This document shows, piece by piece, positions 15,953 through 23,856 of a DNA stretch of 32,845 nt. Every line of letters begins with the position of its first letter. The stretch's first letter is position 1. The position numbers and the translations under genes are program-made. The notes under the pieces were generated by a model. The model saw only the letters and a program-made list of their open reading frames with translations, was not told where the DNA came from and ran no database searches. Origin of the DNA: Lachnospiraceae bacterium (lineage in GTDB: Bacteria; Bacillota; Clostridia; Lachnospirales; Lachnospiraceae); contig CAJTDD010000006.1 of the NCBI GenBank assembly GCA_910574885.1, forward strand, positions 1 to 32,845, written 5' to 3'.

Positions 15953-16924
15953 CTATACCTCTTTATAGATACGCTCCACGACTGAGCCTATTTCTTCTTC
16001 CTCAATTCCAATATCCCGGATCGGATAATGACCGATATAAGATTCCAGAACTTTTTCTGCGTTCTGTTTTGGTATTTCAAGTACCAGTTTGTCATTCGCT
16101 TTTTCCAATACTCTGCAATCATCCGGCACATCAGGCTCTACACTGTGTTCAAAGTATATCGTCATTTTCTTACTCTTTTGATAATTTTTAAATAACATAT
16201 CCGTACCGCCGTCATATATTTTTCTGCCGTGATTCACGACTATGGAGCGTTTACACAATACCTTAATATCCTCCATATAATGCGAGGTAAGCAAAATGGT
16301 AGTTCCTCTTGACTCATTCACATCTTTTAAGAAAGTCCGGATCTGCTTACCTGCCACAGCATCCAGTCCAATGGTCGGTTCATCCAGAAACAATATTTTC
16401 GGATTATGAAGCAATGCAACGATCAGTTCCATCTTCATCCTTTCTCCCAACGATAGCGTTCTTACCTGTACATTCATCAGTCCCTGCACCTGAAACAGAT
16501 CCACAAAAAAATCCTTGTTTCTTTTATACTCGTCTTCCGGGATACCGTATATTTCTTTAAACAGCCGCAACGTGTCCTCCGTTGTCAGTTCAAAAAACAG
16601 CTGGCTCTTTTGCCCCATAACCACCGCATACTGCTGCTTAAATGCTTTTTCCAATTTATTCGGATAAAATCCCATCACCTGTATCCTGCCGCTTGTCGGC
16701 GCAATAATCCCGGTCAACATCTTCACCAGGGTCGTTTTACCCGCTCCGTTCGGCCCGATCAGGCCTACAAACTCACCCTCATTTACATGAATATCAAAAT
16801 CATCTACCGCAATTTTTTCTTCATATTTCCTGTGAAACAGGCCCTTAATACTTCCGGCCAAACCCTCCTGCTTTTTATACCGCTTATACTTTTTCGTTAA
16901 ATTCTCTGTCTCAATTATCTTCAT
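15953..16924 (-). CDS. ABC-2 exporter ATP-binding protein (COG4586 type)
   Basis: This 323-aa ATPase has Walker A GPNGAGKT at residues 57-64, signature LSLGE at 157-161, Walker B ILFLDE at 177-182 and switch His in TSHYMED. A C-terminal extension (about 235-323) ends in the sequence EIGSVVERIYKEV seen in this family. The N-terminal insertion (YKRYKKQEGLAGSIKGLFHR) is characteristic of COG4586 proteins that work with two dissimilar ABC-2 permeases, as here. The ATG has a CTGGAGG site and lies about 40 bp downstream of a terminator-like hairpin at the end of a long leader. Expression is therefore likely controlled by attenuation. Confidence 0.9.
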   Translation of the reverse strand: MKIIETENLTKKYKRYKKQEGLAGSIKGLFHRKYEEKIAVDDFDIHVNEGEFVGLIGPNGAGKTTLVKMLTGIIAPTSGRIQVMGFYPNKLEKAFKQQYAVVMGQKSQLFFELTTEDTLRLFKEIYGIPEDEYKRNKDFFVDLFQVQGLMNVQVRTLSLGERMKMELIVALLHNPKILFLDEPTIGLDAVAGKQIRTFLKDVNESRGTTILLTSHYMEDIKVLCKRSIVVNHGRKIYDGGTDMLFKNYQKSKKMTIYFEHSVEPDVPDDCRVLEKANDKLVLEIPKQNAEKVLESYIGHYPIRDIGIEEEEIGSVVERIYKEV

Positions 16925-16963
16925 CTTGAAAACCTCCAGTTTAAATATTCAATGAAAAAACAT

Positions 16964-17008
16964 AAAAAAATGTGGTTTCTGCCTATCATTACATAGACTG
17001 AAACCACA
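16964..17008 (-). terminator. T3: terminator-like hairpin just before the exporter genes
   Basis: Nine-base arms TGTGGTTTC...GAAACCACA are followed on the minus strand by seven Ts, about 25 bp before the ATPase ribosome site. It lies inside the transcribed leader, so it is a candidate attenuator rather than the end of a gene. Confidence 0.75.
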
Positions 17009-17020
17009 GATGTATATATC

Positions 17021-17128
17021 TTAAGATGATGAAAAAAGCAAAACATCCCCATAAAAGGAAAGCAGCAATGACCTGAAAAATGCAGCCCATTTGCTCGCAG
17101 AAATAAAAAAGCATGACACCACAGTCAT
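17021..17128 (-). other. possible 35-codon leader ORF
   Basis: An ATG at 17126-17128 opens a 35-codon frame (MTVVSCFFISASKWAAFF...) that ends just before hairpin T3. Its start codon lies inside hairpin T2. The upstream GCGGGAAAAGT is a weak ribosome site. Translation would alter T2 and T3 folding. It is reported as a possible regulatory ORF only. Confidence 0.3.
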
Positions 17129-17130
17129 AC
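17105..17130 (-). terminator. T2: short hairpin with T run in the leader
   Basis: GTATGAC...GTCATGC arms are followed by six Ts on the minus strand. It lies in the leader between T1 and T3 and overlaps the start of the 35-codon frame. Confidence 0.6.
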
Positions 17131-17222
17131 TTTTCCCGCTTTCTTATCCATCATAATAAGACAATTATTCCCGGTGTATGCAGTATTCTGTAAGGCAGAA
17201 ACAACCGGCATTCAATAATGCC

Positions 17223-17265
17223 AAAAAGGGTAACACAAATAAAGCACTCTATTCCGTGCTTACCC
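17223..17265 (-). terminator. T1: first hairpin with T run in the leader
   Basis: The outer arms GGGTAA...TTACCC enclose a second stem AAGCAC...GTGCTT and are followed by five Ts on the minus strand. It comes shortly after a 13-codon leader frame. Confidence 0.65.
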
Positions 17266-17276
17266 TCTTATAAAAT

Positions 17277-17318
17277 TTAGTTGTCCTTTGTCATTACAGA
17301 AACAATTAACATCCACAT
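17277..17318 (-). other. 13-codon leader ORF
   Basis: ATG at 17316-17318 begins MWMLIVSVMTKDN-stop, about 20 nt after the predicted transcription start, with AGAGCAGGT directly before it. It ends 12 bp before hairpin T1. The placement is that of a leader peptide in ribosome-dependent attenuation, where a stalled or slowed ribosome changes folding of the following hairpin. Confidence 0.4.
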
Positions 17319-17345
17319 ACCTGCTCTTTCTTGAAATATGGTCTT

Positions 17346-17374
17346 ATATTAGCTTATAACTTTGTCAATGTCAA
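17346..17374 (-). promoter_or_regulatory. consensus promoter of the ABC-2 exporter leader
   Basis: TTGACA, 17-bp spacer, TAATAT on the minus strand: a near-perfect housekeeping promoter. Transcription would start near 17338 and run about 415 nt before the ATPase ATG. A strong promoter followed by three terminator-like hairpins suggests control after initiation. Confidence 0.85.
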
Positions 17375-17420
17375 GCATTTTAGCCTGGATACATATTTTT
17401 TATCCAGATTTGGAGAGGCG

Positions 17421-17987
17421 CTAATTTTTCCTCAATACAAAATAGGAATCATACTTTGTTCCATCATGCCCTATCAGCTTTTCCTCTGAGCGTATAAATC
17501 CTAAATTTTTCAACGCCACAATACGTTCTGCCGCAGAGGGAAGCGCTTTCGTAGCGATCTTATCACAATGAAACAGGCTATATGCAGGTTCCATTATCAA
17601 TCTTAATATTTTTATAATCTCGCTTGTCATTTCATAATCACTGCGAATGTCCAGCCTGAGCAAACCGCAGTTTGTAAAATAATCATCGGTGTCTCTGTGG
17701 AAAAGCTCTATTGTTCCAATTGCTTCATCAGTTGCTTTTGACACAATTGTCCACCTCACAAATCCTTCTCTATTGTACTCGAAAAGCCAGTAATCAATCG
17801 CCTGTTCCATTCTGCTTTCCGTTGTATAATAGAAATCATCTCCGCCACAATTATCACTATTAAAAAAGGGGACAGCCCTTTTATCAGAATAAACCTTTAA
17901 TAAATCCATTCTATCCTCTTGGCAAACCATTCTCACAAGATAGTCCTCATTCTCATATTCAGGACAATTTTTATAAACATCCACCAT
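17421..17987 (-). CDS. GNAT-family acetyltransferase
   Basis: The 188-aa product (from the ATG at 17987, with GGAGGATCAGA directly before it) has the RimJ/RimL-like layout: an acidic N-terminus, VRWTIVSKATDEAIGTIELFHR as the central strands, LLRLDIRSDYEMTSEIIKIL, and a late strand-helix ERIVALKNLGF. The acetyl-CoA loop is weakly conserved. A frame extended to 18020 would add a basic stretch that includes the ribosome site, so the shorter start is preferred. It probably acetylates a small amine or a protein; the substrate is unknown. It ends about 50 bp before the strong exporter promoter, on the same strand. Confidence 0.8.
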   Translation of the reverse strand: MVDVYKNCPEYENEDYLVRMVCQEDRMDLLKVYSDKRAVPFFNSDNCGGDDFYYTTESRMEQAIDYWLFEYNREGFVRWTIVSKATDEAIGTIELFHRDTDDYFTNCGLLRLDIRSDYEMTSEIIKILRLIMEPAYSLFHCDKIATKALPSAAERIVALKNLGFIRSEEKLIGHDGTKYDSYFVLRKN

Positions 17988-18098
17988 TCTGATCCTCCTC
18001 CGTAAATTTCGTCTTTTCATCTCTATCTATGGCAGCATCCTTAGTTCTGACTGGAAATACTGCTCCTGAAATTTTTCCAATTCTACAAGCTGGAAAAG

Positions 18099-18515
18099 CT
18101 AAAACTCATATCTTGTCCCATGTGAGAGTAACAGTCCATCTGTTAATTCTACACATAGAATTATCGTATTTTCATCATCAAAATTGTTATGTCCGTTATC
18201 AATCCATTCAGCAAAGACATTTTTCAGTTTTTCAGCAATCATACAATTCTCTTTTTTTCCAAAATAGCCCAAATTGCTGCCCTTTCCATGTGCCGTAAAC
18301 CACTCACCAGCTATTGCAACAGCAGGATTGTTTTCTATATGTTTGATTTTATTTGAAAGTGCATATGTAATAATATAAAATGCACCGTTCTCATAGTAGG
18401 CATTTACATATCGCACATAAGGCACCTCCTTTTCAATGGTTGCCAACGCAATAACAGTGTCTTTTCCAAAACGTTCCATCATTATTTTTTTAGCTTCTCG
18501 GCTCATTTTTTTCAT
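18099..18515 (-). CDS. pyridoxamine-phosphate-oxidase-like flavin-binding protein
   Basis: This 138-aa protein has the split-barrel PNPOx-like pattern: an N-terminal helix, VIALATIEKEVPYVRYVNAYYE (first strands), GAFYIITYALSNKIKHIENNP (FMN phosphate region, S-x-K), VAIAGEWFTAHGKGSNLG and a C-terminal LCVELTDGLLL strand. Such small proteins bind FMN, F420 or heme and reduce or sequester small molecules. The start ATG has AAAGGAGAACG before it. It sits in a run of small minus-strand genes and may be co-transcribed with the VOC gene upstream (28-bp gap). Substrate unknown. Confidence 0.82.
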   Translation of the reverse strand: MKKMSREAKKIMMERFGKDTVIALATIEKEVPYVRYVNAYYENGAFYIITYALSNKIKHIENNPAVAIAGEWFTAHGKGSNLGYFGKKENCMIAEKLKNVFAEWIDNGHNNFDDENTIILCVELTDGLLLSHGTRYEF

Positions 18516-18543
18516 TAATTCGTTCTCCTTTGCAACTTTTCAT

Positions 18544-19008
18544 TTAACTGTTTTGCAGCTTCGTTAAATCTTCAAAAGAAACATCCATTTTTACAGACAC
18601 TTCATCTATGGTCATACCAGAAGCAAGGAAACGCTTTATAACCATTTTCATATTTTCTCCAACTTCTATGATATGTCCGTCCAAATCATAAAATCGAATG
18701 ACACGTTGCCCCCAACTGTGTTCAATTACCTCACCCAAACACTCAATATTCGGATATTTTTTTAGTTTATGTAAGAAACTGTCAAAGTCCTGTTCCTCAA
18801 AACATAATTCCACATTGTTAGATTTTCTTAATATGCTTTCTTTTGGTAAATGAACAAGCCAGTCAAAGTCCTGCTGTAAAGCTAAACCGCAGGTAAAAGC
18901 TATATTTCTTCCATAATCCTGAAATACTTCCAATCCGAATAAATCCTCATAAAACTTTCTTGCAGCTTTGATGTCTGCTACCGATATAACCGTACAATTG
19001 TATTTCAT
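18544..19008 (-). CDS. VOC-superfamily (glyoxalase/bleomycin-resistance fold) protein
   Basis: The 154-aa protein shows a paired beta-alpha-beta-beta-beta fold: CTVISVADIKAARKFYEDLF at the start, VELCFEEQDFDSFLHKL in the middle and WGQRVIRFYDLDGHIIEVGE at the metal-site end. The final 35 residues (FLASGMTIDEVSVKMDVSFE) form an extra helical tail. Members act as metal-dependent lyases, dioxygenases or drug-binding resistance proteins, and the substrate is not evident. Next comes the PNPOx-like gene, and a DUF3795-type gene precedes it by 22 bp, so a short operon is likely. Confidence 0.83.
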   Translation of the reverse strand: MKYNCTVISVADIKAARKFYEDLFGLEVFQDYGRNIAFTCGLALQQDFDWLVHLPKESILRKSNNVELCFEEQDFDSFLHKLKKYPNIECLGEVIEHSWGQRVIRFYDLDGHIIEVGENMKMVIKRFLASGMTIDEVSVKMDVSFEDLTKLQNS

Positions 19009-19030
19009 GTAAGTTTTCCTTTCTTAGAGA

Positions 19031-19579
19031 TTATTTTTTCTTCCGGAGCTTTAGTTCAATATTCTTTCGCTTTGCTGCGTTTTGAAACACCCCCGCAGCA
19101 TAAGAACTTTTTTCTTTGAGTGTCAATCTTTCCAGTTCCGAATTACCCTTGATTTGCAAAAGTATCTCATTTATTTCCTGCAATTCCAAAAGATTGACCC
19201 CCACACAAAAAAGAGTCTTTTTCCTGCCATCGTTATAGTTGGCTAACAGTAAATTCAATAATTCCGTCTTTTCTGTCTGCTCCGCATTGTATGCTTCTAT
19301 CCCTATCTCTCTTGCTTTTTTCAAATCAGCTTTTCGGTTACTGTGTGTAATGAATGAATCAAATTCATCTATATGCTCATACTTCTCACAGGGGTACTCT
19401 CTGCACCGAAAACAATATTCCACACCATCATGTTCTAAACTACACTCTGCAATTTTGCAGGATTGATTCCCCTCTCCGCCACCGCAGCCGGGACAATACT
19501 TATTTAAGTGCATAGGACATAATCCGCAGTTCAAACCACAAAGAGAAAATAGCTGATTGTCCCTATGGAAACCTTTCAT
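19031..19579 (-). CDS. DUF3795-type cysteine-rich protein
   Basis: From ATG 19579 (GAGGT upstream) this is a 182-aa protein with a cysteine-rich N-terminal half: CGLNCGLCPMH, CPGCGGGEGNQSC, ECSLEHDGVEYCFRCREYPC. This spacing is that of DUF3795 proteins, presumed zinc- or iron-sulfur-binding. The second half is helical and charged and ends in a lysine-rich tail. A TTG-started longer form (19600) would run through the ribosome site and is rejected. Role unknown. The gene lies between two VOC genes. Confidence 0.75.
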   Translation of the reverse strand: MKGFHRDNQLFSLCGLNCGLCPMHLNKYCPGCGGGEGNQSCKIAECSLEHDGVEYCFRCREYPCEKYEHIDEFDSFITHSNRKADLKKAREIGIEAYNAEQTEKTELLNLLLANYNDGRKKTLFCVGVNLLELQEINEILLQIKGNSELERLTLKEKSSYAAGVFQNAAKRKNIELKLRKKK

Positions 19580-19691
19580 ACGCTGTACCTCAAATCTCAA
19601 ATTTTAATCTGGCAGACTAAAAATCTACACAAATTGTTTTATTAAGTTCAACCATTCCTTATTCATATTCAATTCCCTCTCAAATTCGAAT

Positions 19692-20102
19692 TTATGAATC
19701 CTTTTCTTCGTAAGGCTTATTCCAAGAACCTATCTCTATTAAATTACCTTCAGGATCAGCAATATAACAAGTTCTCTGTCCCCAAGGTTCAAGTTCCGGT
19801 TCCAGTACAGGAGTAGCACCGTTTTCTACAGCTTTACTAAATGCTTTATCAACTTCTTCAAATGTATCAACATAAAGTGCCATTTCAAAATGACCGTTGA
19901 ATCCTTTGATATAATCATATCTGCGATTGGTCATTTTTTCAAAGTCATTTCTGCCGTACAACAGAAACAACGTCCCATCTTTTACAAGATATACATTAGA
20001 TGTATCTTCCGCTTCTTTAATCTCAAAGCCAAGTACATCTCTGTAAAAGCGAATCATTTTCGCCATATCTTCAACAAATAATCCAAAACCGTCCAATCTC
20101 AT
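19692..20102 (-). CDS. VOC-superfamily protein
   Basis: This 136-aa protein of the glyoxalase/extradiol-dioxygenase fold has FGLFVEDMAKMIRFYRDVLG at the N-terminus, EMALYVDTFEEVDKAFSKA in the middle and WGQRTCYIADPEGNLIEIGS with the metal-ligand glutamate at the end. It is distinct from the neighbour at 18544. The ATG follows TGGAGGTATTGT. It is the first gene left of the proposed mobile element and transcribes away from it. Before insertion, its upstream region may have been joined to promoter P3. Confidence 0.85.
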   Translation of the reverse strand: MRLDGFGLFVEDMAKMIRFYRDVLGFEIKEAEDTSNVYLVKDGTLFLLYGRNDFEKMTNRRYDYIKGFNGHFEMALYVDTFEEVDKAFSKAVENGATPVLEPELEPWGQRTCYIADPEGNLIEIGSWNKPYEEKDS

Positions 20103-20144
20103 AATACAATACCTCCAAATCCCGATTGTGATTTGATGTTTTTT

Positions 20145-20300
20145 AAGGGAAATATTAGCTGTTATATTTTGTTATTAAAATCTCGGCTAACCCTTGAAAA
20201 TACTAAGTTTATCGCAGATGAGCTTTCCCTTATTGTTTCCCTTGTATTATATCTTCCCACAGGGCATTACGAACCCTGATAAGGGAAAAAATAAGGGAAA
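20145..20300. repeat. left-end inverted repeats built on AAGGGAAA
   Basis: A 20-bp arm at 20224-20243 (TTTCCCTTATTGTTTCCCTT) is matched, with one mismatch, by its complement at 20281-20300. Each arm carries two AAGGGAAA-type octamers, and a fifth copy is at 20145-20152. An inner AGGG...CCCT pair completes a nested hairpin. A similar nested structure with the same octamer lies just past the integrase gene (32203-32243). Paired end repeats like these are expected of integrase arm-binding sites. Confidence 0.6.
20192..20200 (+). other. candidate left attachment core
   Basis: CCTTGAAAA occurs here and again at 32279-32287, in the same orientation, about 12.1 kb apart, with both copies followed shortly by TA and GTT. 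These two sites flank the end repeats closely and are the best candidate direct repeat produced by integration. Nine bases is short, so this is tentative. Confidence 0.35.
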
Positions 20301-20396
20301 CAAAATCACATAAAACATTATAACACAAAATATACGGGAATTGGTAAACTGATTGAAATGCTTTCAAAAAATCAATGAAAAGAGGACAGATTAAAT

Positions 20397-20636
20397 ATGA
20401 ATATGATTTATGCAACATACAATATCCTCCATAACAGCATTGACGTATACACTTATGCAGGTTATTTCTTGCGGATAGACTGTAATAAAGCGGAAGAAGG
20501 ATTGAAAACTACTCCCTGCTCTAAATGTGCCTTAAATGCTCTGGCAATAGATGAGCCGCTTGAATACGCAAGACTGTATCTTGAAGGGAATATGCAAATG
20601 TGGATGGATGCGGAGGATTCATTGGAATTATGGTAA
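20397..20636 (+). CDS. small DUF6061-like protein
   Basis: This 79-aa protein has the pattern YATYNILHNSIDV...IDCNKAEEGL...PLEYARLYLEGNMQMWMDA, which I recognise as the DUF6061 family of small proteins common on clostridial mobile elements. Function unknown. It is the only plus-strand gene at the left end of the proposed element, just inside the end repeats. AGAGGACAG precedes the ATG, and a strong terminator follows. Family assignment is from memory of the pattern. Confidence 0.65.
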   Translation: MNMIYATYNILHNSIDVYTYAGYFLRIDCNKAEEGLKTTPCSKCALNALAIDEPLEYARLYLEGNMQMWMDAEDSLELW

Positions 20637-20714
20637 TGTCTATAATAATTGTATTGATATGCTCAATATTTGTATAGTGTAGCTGTTTAATTAACAATTT
20701 GAAGCGGATTAACC

Positions 20715-20759
20715 GAACCGATAACTGCTGATTATGCATGTTATCGGTTCAGCTTTTTC
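20715..20759 (+). terminator. intrinsic terminator between the DUF6061-like gene and phoR
   Basis: A perfect 11-bp stem GAACCGATAAC...GTTATCGGTTC is followed by CAGCTTTTTCT on the plus strand. Because the stem is symmetric it may also stop the convergent phoR transcript. Confidence 0.85.
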
Positions 20760-20804
20760 TAATACATTCTTATGACAAAAGATAGTAAAAACAGTTCAAA
20801 TTTT

Positions 20805-22460
20805 TTATTGGGGAAATGTTACAATAACCGTCGTGCCTTTTCCAGCATGGCTTTTTACATCAACTTTGGCATTATGGATTTTAGCAGCGTGTTTCACAAT
20901 AGAAAGCCCAAGCCCGGTTCCCCCTACTGCCTTAGAATGGCTCTTATCAACACGATAGAAACGCTCAAAAATCCGCTCTTGATGTTCGGGTGCAATTCCT
21001 ATCCCCGTGTCCTCCACTGATAAAACTACCATGCCGTTTTCATTCTGTATGTTCACCATTACTTTTCCGTTTTCATGGTTATACTTAATCGCATTGTCAC
21101 AAAGATTATAAATCACACTGTATAAAAGCTGTGGTATGCCGTTAAGGGGAGCCGGAACGCCGGAAAGCTCCAATGCAACACATACGGTATCTGCCTGTGG
21201 CTCTAAGCTCTGTACCGCCTTTTCTGCCAATGTGTATAGGTCGATATTTTCTCTCTGCATATCGTCCGCACCTTCGTCAAGGTGCGAAAGACTGATAATG
21301 TCCTCCACAAGCCGTATCATTCGTCCGGCTTCATCATAAATCTTTCCGGCAAAGGGTATTTTATCATTCTCCTTTACCATATCGTTTTTCAAAAGCTCCG
21401 CATACCCGGAAATGGAGTGAAGCGGGGTTTTTAATTCATGGGACACATTAGCGGTAAATTCGCGCCGTATCTGTTCCGCTTTTTCTTTTTCTGTCACATT
21501 GAAAAAGAAAAGCGCGGCTCCTTTCACAATGTTTTCAGAAGTGATCGGGTCAGCGTCAATTTGATAGCTTTCTCCATGTAGCCGGATAATGTTTTCGCCC
21601 CGTTCTCCGTGCAAGGCTTTCGTAAGGATTTCCTGCAATTCAAGATTACGGCATAAGGATAGCATATCAGAACCGATACAGTCTGTGCCAGCGTCCAACA
21701 GTTTTCTTGCCGCAGGGTTTATACTGATAATTTTCCCTTTTTGATTTAGGAGAATCATGCCCTCATTCATGCTGCCGATAATCGTATTTAATTCATTCTC
21801 TTTTTGGAGAAGCTCGGCTTTCTGCCCCCGTAGCTGTCTTTGCTGGCTGTCAATACGCCGTAAAAAAGGGGAAAGCTCATCATAGCCCTCATTTGACAAC
21901 GGATTATCAAGATCAATTTCATTTAATGGCTTTACTATTTTTTTTGAAACTTGAATAGCTAAAACAATGGAAAGAATCAGCGCGATTACAAATATAATGC
22001 AAATCGGCTGTGTCATACCTAAAAGGAGCGTCAAAATAGAATTTTGAGATATGGAAAGCCGTAATACAGTGCCATCATCAAGTTTCTGCGCGGAATAAAA
22101 CGAACGCTCCATCAAAGTAGCAGAATACCGTTTACTTTCACCATAGCCCGAAGAAAGGGCTTCCCGCACTTCTTCCCGCTCTAAATGATTTTCCATTTCC
22201 GCAGTATCAGACGCACTATCAAAAATAACATTTCCCTCTGTATCAATCCATGATATACGATAATTTTTCACTTTCAAATCATGGAAATAATCAATGCCCT
22301 CATTTGTAACGCCCTGTGCGGCAAGGGTTGTCTGCATTTTTAGCTGTGTCTGTTCAACATTTGAAAAGTATTCATACAGAACACCCATGAACAGGACAAC
22401 AGACGCAAGAAAAACAGTCAATGCGACAAGGCAGATTGAACGAAAAATTCGTTTCGTCAT
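20805..22460 (-). CDS. phoR: phosphate sensor histidine kinase
   Basis: This 551-aa membrane kinase has a first helix at about 9-30, an extracytoplasmic domain (31-145), a second helix (about 150-170), a short linker and a PAS domain (about 225-325: MNEGMILLNQKGKIISINPAA). HisKA follows with FTANVSHELKTPL and phospho-accepting H341. The HATPase domain has NLCDNAIKYNH, DTGIGI and GTGLGLSIV. The PAS-containing layout matches PhoR. It is the last gene of the pst-pho operon, overlapping phoB by ATGA. It should phosphorylate PhoB when phosphate is scarce, receiving the signal from PstSCAB-PhoU. No defect is visible. Confidence 0.9.
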   Translation of the reverse strand: MTKRIFRSICLVALTVFLASVVLFMGVLYEYFSNVEQTQLKMQTTLAAQGVTNEGIDYFHDLKVKNYRISWIDTEGNVIFDSASDTAEMENHLEREEVREALSSGYGESKRYSATLMERSFYSAQKLDDGTVLRLSISQNSILTLLLGMTQPICIIFVIALILSIVLAIQVSKKIVKPLNEIDLDNPLSNEGYDELSPFLRRIDSQQRQLRGQKAELLQKENELNTIIGSMNEGMILLNQKGKIISINPAARKLLDAGTDCIGSDMLSLCRNLELQEILTKALHGERGENIIRLHGESYQIDADPITSENIVKGAALFFFNVTEKEKAEQIRREFTANVSHELKTPLHSISGYAELLKNDMVKENDKIPFAGKIYDEAGRMIRLVEDIISLSHLDEGADDMQRENIDLYTLAEKAVQSLEPQADTVCVALELSGVPAPLNGIPQLLYSVIYNLCDNAIKYNHENGKVMVNIQNENGMVVLSVEDTGIGIAPEHQERIFERFYRVDKSHSKAVGGTGLGLSIVKHAAKIHNAKVDVKSHAGKGTTVIVTFPQ

Positions 22461-23131
22461 ACTTCCCCCTCCATTCGATACCCAACTCCCCGTACCGTTT
22501 CAATATAGCTCCCACATTCGCCTAATTTTGTTCGGAGTGTTCCAATGTGAACATCTACGGTTCGGGTTTCTCCTATGTAGTCAATGCCCCATATCATTTC
22601 AAGAAGCTGATCGCGTGTAAACACCCGTCCGGGGTTTTCCATAAAAGTATGGAGCAGCTTATGTTCTTTCAGTGTCAACTGAACCCGTTCGTTGTTTACA
22701 AGTACAATATATGTTTCCAAATTCAATTCTAAATTACCAATTTTTAGCTTTTTAGTTTCTTCTTTCGGACTTGTACGGCGCAATACCGCTTTCACACGGG
22801 AAATCATTTCCATCATGCCAAACGGCTTTGCAAGGTAATCATCAGCTCCCAAATCAAGCCCGGTTACTTTGTCGTATTCGGTTCCTTTGGCTGTCGCCAT
22901 AATAACAGGAATATCCTCTGTCGTCCCCTGCATACGCAGCTTTTTCAATATGGAAATGCCATCTTCGCCGGGAAGCATTATATCAAGCATAATAAGCTGG
23001 GGTTTTTCTGTCTGCAAAGCGTCAAAAAGGGTGTCCGCGCCGTCAAAACCTTTTGCTTCAAATCCGGCAGAATTTAATGTGTATATCATCAGATTACGGA
23101 TAGAGCTGTCGTCCTCAACACAATAAATCAT
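22457..23131 (-). CDS. phoB: phosphate response regulator
   Basis: From ATG 23131 (AAAGGAG nine bases upstream) this is a 224-aa OmpR/PhoB-type regulator. A receiver domain begins MIYCVEDDSSIR, with phospho-acceptor Asp in LIMLDIMLPGEDG and Lys in DYLAKPFGMME. A winged-helix domain carries LTLKEHKLLHTF and RTVDVHIGTLRTKLGECG. A longer start at 23179 lacks a ribosome site. It should bind the two TTTACA hexamers before pstS (27401-27417) and so control its own operon. It is placed after phoU and before phoR. In Gram-positive naming the same protein could be called PhoP. Confidence 0.88.
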   Translation of the reverse strand: MIYCVEDDSSIRNLMIYTLNSAGFEAKGFDGADTLFDALQTEKPQLIMLDIMLPGEDGISILKKLRMQGTTEDIPVIMATAKGTEYDKVTGLDLGADDYLAKPFGMMEMISRVKAVLRRTSPKEETKKLKIGNLELNLETYIVLVNNERVQLTLKEHKLLHTFMENPGRVFTRDQLLEMIWGIDYIGETRTVDVHIGTLRTKLGECGSYIETVRGVGYRMEGEV

Positions 23132-23214
23132 GTAAATCTGCTCCTTTCTTTCCTGTGGCAATATTCCGAACTCAATCATACCATATTACCTATATTTCAT
23201 CAATGGCGGTATGT

Positions 23215-23856
23215 TCACCCCTCTTTGTTCCCTGTGATTGAGAACAGAACCCATTTTGCAATATTGACCGCATGATCTCCGATACGTTCAAAATATTTTG
23301 CAATCATTAACAGGTCTATGGCATACTCACCGTCTGTTTCGGGCTTGCTGAAAAGTTCAATCAGCATTTTCTTCACCTTATCGAAAAAGGAATCCACCAC
23401 ATCATCATAATCTATCACGGCTTTCGCCATCTGCATATCCTTTTTCACAAAAGCGTCAATACTGTCCGTTACCATTTTAATGACAGCAACCGACATATCA
23501 TGGATAACTTGTGTGTCGTCGGTGGCGTGGATATTGGCTAATGTGATAATTTCCGCTATGTCTGCGGATTGATCTCCGATTCTTGCCATATCTGTCACCA
23601 TTTTCAGCGCGGACGATACAACCCTCAAATCTTTTGCCACGGGCTGCTGCTGTAAGAGTAGCTTTAGACACATAGTTTCAATTTCGCGCTCCTTGTGGTC
23701 TATCTGAACAGAGAGATCGGGAACAGCCTTTGCAAGCGCGGGATTCCCCTCTGTCAGAGCTTTTGCGGACATAGCAATCGCATTTTCACAAAAAGCCCCC
23801 ATTGTAATCAACTCTTTATTTAATAAATCTAACTGTTCATCAAATTTTAGGCGCAT
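23215..23856 (-). CDS. phoU: phosphate transport system regulator PhoU
   Basis: This 213-aa all-helical protein is made of two similar three-helix bundles. The first includes MGAFCENAIAMSAKAL and IDHKEREIETMCLKLLL, the second VIDYDDVVDSFFDKV, both with E/D-x-x-x-D metal-binding patterns. The PhoU signature KYFERIGDHAVNIAKWV is near the end. PhoU links the Pst transporter to PhoR and limits phosphate uptake. The start codon overlaps the pstB stop (TAATG), as expected for coupled translation. Length is typical of the family. Confidence 0.93.
   Translation of the reverse strand: MRLKFDEQLDLLNKELITMGAFCENAIAMSAKALTEGNPALAKAVPDLSVQIDHKEREIETMCLKLLLQQQPVAKDLRVVSSALKMVTDMARIGDQSADIAEIITLANIHATDDTQVIHDMSVAVIKMVTDSIDAFVKKDMQMAKAVIDYDDVVDSFFDKVKKMLIELFSKPETDGEYAIDLLMIAKYFERIGDHAVNIAKWVLFSITGNKEG

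Noticed and set aside
18099..20102. Run of PNPOx-like, VOC, DUF3795 and VOC genes as a new detoxification system
   Set aside because: These are common small families that often lie near each other in Clostridia. Nothing in the sequence ties them to one pathway.
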